From Bathynomus jamesi (lineage: Eukaryota > Arthropoda > Malacostraca > Isopoda > Cirolanidae), in assembly GCA_023014485.1 (NCBI GenBank), contig JAJOZX010000944.1, forward strand, positions 715,501 to 779,500: 64,000 bases of DNA, read 5' to 3'. The position numbers and the translations under genes are program-made. Below the pieces are notes generated by a model. That model worked only from the letters and a program-made list of their open reading frames with translations. It had not been told where the DNA came from and did not search any database. Below are positions 56,934 to 64,000 of this stretch, piece by piece (position 1 is the stretch's first letter; the number at the start of each line of letters is the position of its first letter).

Positions 56934-57171
56934 CAGGGGTGTTCAAACTTTTTCGCAGCCGGGCACATTTTCCAAATGCTCAAGCACAGGAGGCACACAC
57001 AAAAAATATTATGATAAGAAATACATAAAACAAAAAATATTTTCTGGTTTTAATTGCAATATTCTTTCTATTAACCGGTCTCTAAAACCTTATCTGGGGG
57101 CTACTCGCAAGCATACCGAAATGGCTTCGCGGGCACAAATGTGCCCGCGTACACAGGTTTGAACACCCATG
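56934..57171. mobile_element. hAT-like MITE adjoining the nested stack
   Basis: Ends CAGGGGTGTTCAAACTTTTT and GGTTTGAACACCCATG. Left flank TTTAACCC and right flank TTTTACAC agree at six of eight positions. The right flank is also the target duplication of the hAT beginning at 57180, so the later hAT landed in the older one's duplication. Confidence 0.8.
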
Positions 57172-60100
57172 TTTTACACCAGGGTTTCTCAACGGGGGCG
57201 ATTTCGCCCCCCTGGGGACGAAAATGAAATTCTTGGGGGTCGAAAGTGGGCGAAAATTTATTTATGCAACGATTAAAATTAAATTGTTTTCGAATTGCTC
57301 ATCAATGGTTTTGAAACACTATTCGGAGTATGTATTGTGCCGTCGATGACGTTAAAGGGAATTGACCAATGAGAAGTGCAGTGGGGCGGGGTCGTCATTC
57401 AAAGCATTCTATAGCGGCTTAGTGACGGTTACGCACTAAGTTAATGATGATTGTAAATTGAAAGAAGATATATTATTTGTGAAATACCTAGAAACTGACA
57501 CTACTGGGGAATCTATTTTTATTGCTTTAAGATCCTGGTTTGATGAAAATAAAGTTCCATTAGAAAATTTGATATCGATTGCAACTGATGGTGCTACCTC
57601 AATGGTCGGAAGGCATAAAGGCCTCGTAGCACATTTGAAAAAAATATGTCCTGGAATCATTGCAATACATTGCATTGTTCACAGACATAATCTTGTAGCA
57701 AAAAATATGAGTCCAATTCTACATTATTCACTTGGTATAGTTATTAAAACTATCAATAAAATCAAATCACATAGCAAATATGATCGCCTATTCAGGAAGT
57801 TTTGTTCTGATCATGATGAACAGTATGTAAGACTTCTTTTACATACGGAAGTCAGATGGCTCTCCAAAGGAAATTGCTTAGCAAGATTCATAAACCTTTT
57901 TGATACCATAGTTAATTTTCTAGAAAGTGAAGGGGACGGAGATATTGCTAAAGAAATAAGAAAACATAAAAATAACATATATTATATGGCTTGGATATTT
58001 CGAAAGCTTAATGAGGTATCACTTCAACTTCAAGGAAAATTTATTACATTGATTGATTGTAAAACAGTATTGAAAGCATTTACTGAAAAATTGGAAATTT
58101 TCAAGATAATTTACTTAAAAAAATGTTTCACAGCATGCCTAAGCTGGCAGAAATTTGTTCTTCACTTACCAAAATGGATCTTGAAACGTATTCTGGACAC
58201 TTATGTTCGTTAAAATGTGACATGAACAAAAGATCCTCTGATTTATTTTCCTTTGAAGTAAAACCGTGAATGTTAGACCCATTTAATTGTGATGTTAGTT
58301 CAGCTGAAGAAGAAATTCAAGAAGAATTAATTAATTAATTGAATTGCGATGCAATGATAACTCAAAATACATGTATGATAAAGTAGGAAAGACTGAATTC
58401 TGGTCATTAAAAGACTGTAAAACACTATATCCAAGGTTATGGACCGAAATGGCCAAAATAATTGTCTGTTTTCCATCATCATATATGGTTGAAACGGTGA
58501 CCAGAAAACTCGGTCCCGGAAAACTCGGTCCCAAGACGGTGACGATGACGGTGACGATGACGGTGAAATTTTTCCAAAAAGTAGAGAAAAAATAAAAAAA
58601 CGCAAAAAAACAAAAAAAAGGTGAAATACATAATAATAATAAAAATAATAAAAAAGAAAAAAAAAGAAAAAAAATTAAATTGAAAACAAGAACAATAAAA
58701 AATAAGAAAAGAAGATAAAAAATAAGAGATAAAAAAAGTAAAAATGAAAAAAAAAAAAAAAATTTAAGCATCATATTTTAATAAAGCGATAATTTTGTTG
58801 AATCTTTTTCTTTTTTCAAATTCATCTGTCACAATTTTGGTGCCGGGTTTTACATTATACAATATTACTTCAGTTACAGTTCTTGCATTTCTATTCTCCA
58901 CTGGTACATTATAGATGGTTCCTTTATCTCTTCTTTAGTAATATCTCATTATCCGTTAAAATTTTTTTTTGGAAAATCTAGCCATATTTTAAAGGGGGCT
59001 TTAAAAAATTCAAAAATACACTGTTTTACCCATTTACCAATTTTTATATACATGTTTAGTTTGCAACCAACTAATTTTTTTATACGTGTTTAGTTTACAA
59101 CCAACATGCTAAAGCTTTAATAGTTAACAGTGAATAACCCATAATGGCGGTGGCGTTCATTGAGTCGTAGAGAGGGAAGAAGAAGTTAATTGACAATTGC
59201 AATTATGTGTATGACTTTCATAAAAGTAGTGCTGCCGGTCAAAAGTTATTTTGGCGCTGTGAAAAACGTGGAATGTGTAGTGCTCGTGTCCATACTGATT
59301 CAAATACTGATATACCAAATGTTATTGCTACTGTCGGGAAACACAACCATCCTGCACATGCTTCTGCAATTCAAGCAAGAACTGCAGTTGCCGAAATTAA
59401 ATCAAAGGTAGCGACATCAGTATCATCTACAACGCGACTTCTTTTATGTGATGCTGTTCATGAATTAGATGGTGATACACGTGCTAATTTACCAACACTG
59501 CCAACATTAGCAAGATCTATTTATTACCAACTGGAGGCATAAAGCATCCGGAATTCCTCCACTACCTGAAAATCGTACAGGATTTTGTATTCCCGATAAT
59601 TTTTCTTATTTACCAAATGGTGACCTCTTTCTACAATTCGATAGTGGCTCTGAAGATCCCAACAGAATTCTAATTTTCGCAACGAGTAAAGGACTTGATG
59701 AACTCGTTAATTCACCTTACATTGGCATGGATGGCACGTTTAAAGTTTCTCCGCGTGGCTGGTATCAGTTGTTCTGTATTCATGTACAAATGAATGAAGG
59801 TTCATTTCCCCGTGTTTTTGTCGTGTTGCCAAACAAAACTGAAGTAACCTATTCAAAACTTTTGGCATCATTATTAGAGCTAAGAACAAGTTTTAAACCA
59901 ACTGAAATAATGTTGGATTTTGAAAAGGCTATTCATAACAGTTGCCGCCGTGTTTTTACTGGTTGCAATATAGTTGGTTGTTTATTTCACTTTTGTCAAA
60001 GTATTTACCGAAAAATTTGTGAATTAGGACTGAAAGTTAAATACAATACAGACAAGAACTTTTCTTTAAAGATTAGGATGTTTTGTGCACTATCGTTTTT

Positions 60101-60196
60101 GCCAAAAGATGATGTTGTGGAGGCTTTTGAAGACTTGTGTGAAGATGAGGAAATACCAATAACCTTCATTAACTATTTTGAGGCAACGTATATAGG

Positions 60197-60989
60197 CAGT
60201 GGCGGTCCTAGCTTACATGACGCCCTGGGCGAACCTCACCTTCAGCGCCCCCCCCCCCCTGTTCGCCAACACACACACATTCGAATCCCCCAAAAATAAA
60301 GGACAGACATAACTCTCTCACAAAATAACTTTTTATTGGACTAATTGTTGGAACTTCAGAACCAAAACAAAGACTCAAATTTCTGAATTTTACAAATCCT
60401 TCATCACGTAAATAGAATAACTCACTTAAGAGAATGTAATTATGATACTATGAACAGGAAAAATACAAATTAAATTGCACAACTGCCATAAATAAACTAG
60501 AGAATCAAATTTCTAAATTGTACAAATGCTCTATCACATAAATAGAATAAGACACTTAAGAGAGGGTAATTATTATGCTACACTTTGAACAAGAAACAAA
60601 ATAAATTGCACCACAGCACAACTGCCGTCTAAAGCCTGACTCTTCTTACCTTCCTTGATGCAAAGTCATGAATTAAATCATCATATGAAATCTGCTCAGC
60701 AATTGTATGATTTATACTGATGATGGCCAGACCGGTAAGGCGTTCCTGTGACATAGTTGACCTCAGGTAGGATTTGATGAGCTTCAGCTTTGAAAAGCTT
60801 CTCTCTGCTTCAGCAACAGTGACTGGAAGAGTAAGACCAATTCTGAGAGCAGTCCACAAATTTGGATATATTTCAGAGAGCTCCCTTTCATGGATAAATT
60901 TTTATTTTTTTTGCAGGCGCTCATGCCGCCCCTCCACAAATGCCGCCCTGTGCGGCTGCCCATATTGCCCATATGAGGAACCGCCAGTG
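60197..60989 (-). mobile_element. Inner hAT inside the MULE, TSD TATATAGG
   Basis: Ends CAGTGGCGGTCC and GGAACCGCCAGTG, with TATATAGG perfectly duplicated (60189-60196, 60990-60997). 793 bp with only the end of its transposase. It is the youngest layer of the nest by position. Confidence 0.95.
60629..60905 (-). pseudogene. hAT C-terminal domain (ZMYM/TTF-type hAT)
   Basis: Minus-strand ERELSEIYPNLWTALRIGLT, LPVTVAEAERSFSKLKLIKS and RLTGLAIISINHTIAE are a textbook hATC domain with the A.AERSFSKLKLIK core. It ends RVRL. All upstream coding sequence is deleted. The frame itself is intact, so this small element formed recently by internal deletion. Confidence 0.9.
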
Positions 60990-61934
60990 TATATAGGCAC
61001 TCGTAGAGGTAGACGCAACCGCAGAGAAAAGCCAATTTTTGAACTTTCTTTGTGGAATATACATAATAGAGTGAATAAGGACTTACCTAGGACAAATAAT
61101 GCACTTGAAGGATTCCATAGTGGTGTTCGAGCTGTGATTCAAAGTAACAACCCAAATATCTGGACACTAATAGATGCTTTGCAAAAAGAAGAATCGCTGG
61201 TTCAAACGAAAATACTACACATTAGTCGAGGAGATAAGCCTCATAAAAAAAGAAAATATGTAACTAATAACCGCCGCATTAAAAATGTTGTTGAAAACTA
61301 CAATGCTAATGACAAAATATCTTTTTTAAGAAACATTGCCTATAATCTTAGTACTTTTTAGTAACAGATAAGTGAAATTTTAAAATCCTTTTTTTAATGG
61401 ATTTTTATGTATCCATCCATTCTTTTAATGTCGCTTTAATCTTTTTTTAAAAAAAAACTATCTCTTTAAATCTATTTCATTGTAAACTAAACATGTATAT
61501 AAAAATTAGTTGGTTGTATATTATGTTATGTGAGAATACTCATTTTACTTTTGGAATAAAGTTTAATTTAATTGTTTTCATTCATGGTACCCAATTTTCT
61601 TGGGACCGAGTTTTCTGGGACCGAGTTTTCCTAGAACCGGTTGAAACTGGGTTTAGTTCAGTGAATAAATTACTAACAAAGGAAAGAAACAGATTGGATG
61701 TATGCAGAAGAGGTGACATAAGAATTAAGCTCAGCGACATTGAACCGAACATTGCATATTTAGTAGAAAAACTCCAATCTCAAGGATCTCATTAAATAAA
61801 ATAGTAAGTTTGAAAGTTTTTTAATTTCACTTTTTTGTGTGTGTGTGTAGGGGGGCGATTTGAAAATAGAGTGGGCAAAAATTTTTTCAAGGGGGCGATG
61901 GTTAAAAAAAAGGTTGAGAACCACAGTTTTACAC

Positions 61935-62218
61935 GATTGGTTACCCCTTAAAATGCCCAAAACTCTTTCTCTCGTCTATAATGAATTTAACGGGGGGGGG
62001 GTACTTTTCTTTACTTTCTTCCGTTTATTTATCACTCTTTCTACGTATTCACACTGATTTTGCTATTTTTAAAAATATAAACCAGTGGATGGGTTATTGT
62101 GGCCGCCATTGAAAAACAGAAGAACAAAGCGAGGGAATGGAAGAAATTACGAGCGATTATCACTATTTACCAATTTTTATTTATGTTGAAACAATGAAGA
62201 GGACAGGGAAAAGCGAGC
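61935..62218. other. Nothing recognised
   Basis: AT-rich; a G-run at 61991-61999. No exon or repeat end supported. Confidence 0.4.
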
Positions 62219-62242
62219 GCTGTATCGGGGCTTCATTGCGCG

Positions 62243-62273
<31 letters not shown>

Positions 62274-63389
62274 GCAATGAAGCCCCGATACAGCGCCACT
62301 TTCGCATTGCGCCTGCAAATAATTGAGAACAAATCTTCCCTGCTTATTTTACAAATATATCCCCCGGTAAAGCGCCACCTCCGCTAACCGCCATTTCATT
62401 CTGAAATGCGAATGAAAAACCGCAATGTCTTGCTTATTTTAGATAGAGCCCCTTGTCATAACAAATTAAAATTGAACAATATAAAGCTCGAGTTTATACC
62501 TACTGACTGTACCAGCTTTTTGCAGCCTCTAGATGCTGGTATCATTAAAAACTTTAAGAAACGCTACAGGCGACATCAAGTTAGGGAGATTATAGATAGC
62601 ATCCTTAAGGGTTAACGTAATTGTACTGTCAACTTGATCAAACTCTCATGGGATGAAGCATCATCAGAGACCACAAAGAACTGTTGGGCACACACGGGGA
62701 TTGTACAAAGGGGAAAAAATAAACCTATCTGAGAACGACGATGCCCTCGAAATTTGCGGGGGCTACATTTCAGATCTTCCTCAGTCGACTACATGACTTC
62801 CTATGACAGTCGAAGAATATGTATCAGTTGAAAATGAAGTACCAGTCTTTGAAGAGATGACTGTTGAGGAAATTGTACAACTGACACGAGACTCTTCACC
62901 GGTCTTGGAAAGTGATAGTGAAGATGAAGAAAACGTGTCTAGCATCAAAAAAGTGATGGCAGAAGAGGCTCAGTAATGTTTTGATCAGGTTCGATATTAT
63001 ATAGAACAAAGCTCCGATGACAGAGATAATACTGTACTTCAAAACATCATAACATTCGGCACTGCATTACATGAACTGAGCTTTAAAAAAAGGAACAAAA
63101 CAACAACTTATAAACAAACATTTTCCTAAAACAAAATAAGCAGTAACCATTTCATGTAGCAAGTTTAATACAGTACATTCATTATGCATTTGTATTCCGT
63201 AATATTATTAGTAATTGTAGTAATATCCATGTAGTTACTGTAAAGTATGTCATAGAATAAAAAGTCAGTTAATATCTAACTGTCCTTCGTTTCTTATAAG
63301 TTACAACGGTATTTCAATTTAACACCACCCTATTTGTAACACCAATAACCAGGTGGAACAAACAGTGGTACTAAATCGGGGCTTGACTG
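62219..63389 (+). mobile_element. pogo/Tigger-like element with a mirrored left end
   Basis: The right end ATCGGGGCTTGACTG is followed by TA. The left end GCAATGAAGCCCCGATACAG (62274) is its inverted partner. A second, inverted copy of that left end lies at 62219-62240 across a (CA)n-(TA)n loop, making a local palindrome. The interior encodes a Tigger-like transposase end. Confidence 0.8.
62406..62990 (+). pseudogene. pogo/Tigger-like (CENP-B type DDE) transposase, truncated
   Basis: NVLLILDRAPCHNKLKL carries the second catalytic Asp, and PTDCTSFLQPLDAGIIKNFK the third, with 29 residues between (DD29D, as in Tigger/pogo). The frame stops at 62615. Downstream pieces VEEYVSVENEVPVFEE, TVEEIVQLTRDSSPVLESDS and YYIEQSSDDRD in other frames give the usual acidic C-terminal tail. 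The HTH domains and first Asp are gone. Confidence 0.88.
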
Positions 63390-63399
63390 TATATATATA

Positions 63400-63530
63400 T
63401 GAAAATTATTTCAAGAAAGTAACACGTGAATAATATTTATGCTGAAAATAAAATAACACGAAATAGTGCTCAAGCGCTTTCGTCTAATGACATCCTCAGG
63501 AACACTGAAATTAATCCCTAGATTGAGAAT
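63400..63530 (-). repeat. Penelope-like terminal repeat fragment, copy 2
   Basis: Reverse-complement relative of 8462-8612 (GAAAATTATTTCAAGAAAGT and AACACGTGAATAATATTTAT, then the hammerhead motif). No reverse transcriptase nearby. Confidence 0.5.
63465..63506 (-). ncRNA. Candidate minimal type I hammerhead ribozyme, copy 2
   Basis: On the minus strand: AGTGTTC, CTGAGGA, TGTC-ATTA-GAC, GAAA, GCGCTT, GAGCACT. Stem I pairs AGUGUUC with GAGCACU over seven positions (one G-U), better than in copy 1. The core is identical to copy 1 over more than 30 bases while the flanks differ, which suggests selection or recent common origin. The predicted cut falls between U and GAGCACT. Confidence 0.6.
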
Positions 63531-63536
63531 ATACAG

Positions 63537-63538
63537 TA

Positions 63539-63597
<59 letters not shown>

Positions 63598-63606
63598 TAT
63601 ATATAT
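63537..63606. repeat. (TG)n-(TA)n microsatellite
   Basis: Short TG run, then about 30 TA units with one interruption. Confidence 0.95.
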
Positions 63607-63825
63607 CAAAGAAAAAATAATATGATTGATGCAGAAAATATTTAAGAAGAGCATACAATTCACGTGGAAAAGCTATCGGAGTTTTAGCGCCTTGCCTTTT
63701 TTATAATAAATAATTTTTTACATAGTAAAATTATTAAAATTTATTAACATTGTATGAAAGTAAGTGGTAAAATGAAACTATTTGAAATGTAAAATAGTAG
63801 TTGGCAATAACTGAAGCATATCTGG

Positions 63826-64000
63826 TACAGGGTTGCCAGATTGGCCTTTTTAAAGCCAAATTCCATAAATTTGGCTTTTTTTCAACTTGCTTGGCTTTAT
63901 AATATCAATTTGGCTTTTTTGGCTTTTTATTGGCTTTTTTCAACTTGCTTGGTTTTATAGTATCAGTTTGATTTTTGGGCTTTTTCCAGGATCTTTTTTT
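63826..64000. repeat. TTGGCTTTTT-rich repeat running off the window end
   Basis: Begins CAGGGTTGCCAGATTGGCC, a hAT-MITE-like end, then repeats a unit with TTGGCTTTTTTCAACTTGC and TTTATARTATCARTTTG at least twice. The right end lies outside the window. Confidence 0.65.

Larger units (their letters stand above)
59144..61361 (+). pseudogene. FLYWCH-MULE transposase, one stop, one frameshift, one insertion
   Basis: MAVAFIES is followed by a TAG where the family normally has Gln, then RGKKKLIDNCNYVYDFHKSS and FWRCEKRGMCSARVHTD, a FLYWCH zinc finger ending GKHNHPAH. After a 1-base frameshift near 59535 the frame gives NSPYIGMDGTFKVSPRGWYQ (first Asp), TEIMLDFEKAIHNSCRRV (second Asp) and VGCLFHFCQSIYRKI (C-x2-H). 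The hAT splits YFEATYIG from TRRGRRNRREKPIF. NALEGFHSGVRAVI holds the likely catalytic Glu region. It ends NLSTF. Few lesions, so it was active fairly recently. Confidence 0.93.
58496..61638 (+). mobile_element. Mutator-like (MULE) transposon, TSD GGTTGAAAC
   Basis: GGTTGAAAC is perfectly duplicated on both sides (58487-58495, 61639-61647), the 9-bp signature of MULEs. Termini share AGAAAACTCGGTCCC repeated twice in tandem at each end, inverted. The element holds a FLYWCH-type zinc finger plus MULE transposase gene, itself interrupted by a hAT at 60197-60989. Left of the gene is a very A-rich stretch (58560-58770). Confidence 0.95.
57440..61794 (+). pseudogene. hAT transposase (ZBED5/SCAND3-like), split by the MULE
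   Basis: 57458-58120 reads LETDTTGESIFIALRSWFDE, ISIATDGATSMVGRHKGLVA with a catalytic Asp, then CPGIIAIHCIVHRHNLVAKN with the C-x2-H motif and EVRWLSKGNCLARF. A frameshift near 58110 and stops follow. PSSYMVE at 58470-58490 continues after the inserted MULE as TGFSSVNKLLTKERNRLDVC and ends LVEKLQSQGSH (61648-61794), the hATC dimerisation core. The N-terminal BED-finger region is missing. This protein type is often domesticated in animals, but this copy is dead. Confidence 0.92.
57180..61926 (+). mobile_element. Outer hAT transposon of a three-level nest, TSD TTTTACAC
   Basis: Ends CAGGGTTTCTCAACGGGGGC and GGTTGAGAACCACAG, with TTTTACAC perfectly duplicated (57172-57179 and 61927-61934). Removing the MULE leaves about 1.6 kb, mostly the 3' part of a ZBED/SCAND3-like hAT transposase. 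CGCCCCC motifs are repeated near both ends. Confidence 0.95.

Noticed and set aside
58331..58774. Phe/Leu-rich 147-codon minus-strand frame
   Set aside because: It is the complement of the A-rich leader of the MULE, low-complexity and without any domain.

Overview
This is a window from an animal nuclear genome, most likely an arthropod and perhaps a crustacean. It is AT-rich, full of (TA)n and (TG)n microsatellites, has spliced genes, and carries DD41D, mariner, hAT and pogo transposons, 5S-rRNA-derived and tRNA-derived SINEs, and LINE fragments of a style I associate with crustaceans. The species assignment is inference.

One host gene is recognised. Three exons on the + strand (6657-6744, 18362-18558, 22927-23034) encode the end of the CS domain and the whole SGS domain of SUGT1 (SGT1), the HSP90 co-chaperone. 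Splice phases agree and the stop codon is present; earlier exons lie outside the window or were not found. The 11.6-kb and 4.4-kb introns are filled with transposons. I recognise no other host gene.

Layout. 0.4-5.7 kb: a decayed Tc1/mariner-type element with a hAT inside it, then LINE debris. 6.7-23.0 kb: SUGT1. Its first intron holds a run of TA-target elements (a snapback element, an intact DD41D transposon, a mariner relic, two broken DD41D copies), a Helitron and a LINE relic; its second intron holds an inverted SINE pair, a hAT MITE, a snapback element and a 5S-derived SINE. 24.5-30.6 kb: a GC-rich LINE ORF1 (gag with zinc knuckles) interrupted by a composite element that itself holds a Tc1, and by a hAT MITE, all between two inverted copies of one repeat. 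31.8-36 kb: a tRNA-type SINE split by a 3.9-kb transposon with about 340-bp inverted repeats and a five-exon transposase gene. 36-45 kb: mostly unrecognised sequence with MITEs and a small relative of the 3.9-kb element. 45-56.6 kb: hairpin MITEs, Merlin-like and pogo-like remnants, snapback elements and several hATs with 8-bp target duplications. 56.9-62 kb: a three-level nest (hAT containing a MULE containing a hAT). 62.2-64 kb: a pogo/Tigger relic, a probable hammerhead ribozyme, (TA)n and an unfinished repeat.

The transposons do not act as one pathway; they record layered insertions whose order can be read from target-site duplications. Only the DD41D element at 8701-9883 has an undamaged transposase and near-perfect ends. 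All calls come from reading the sequence; no database search was run.
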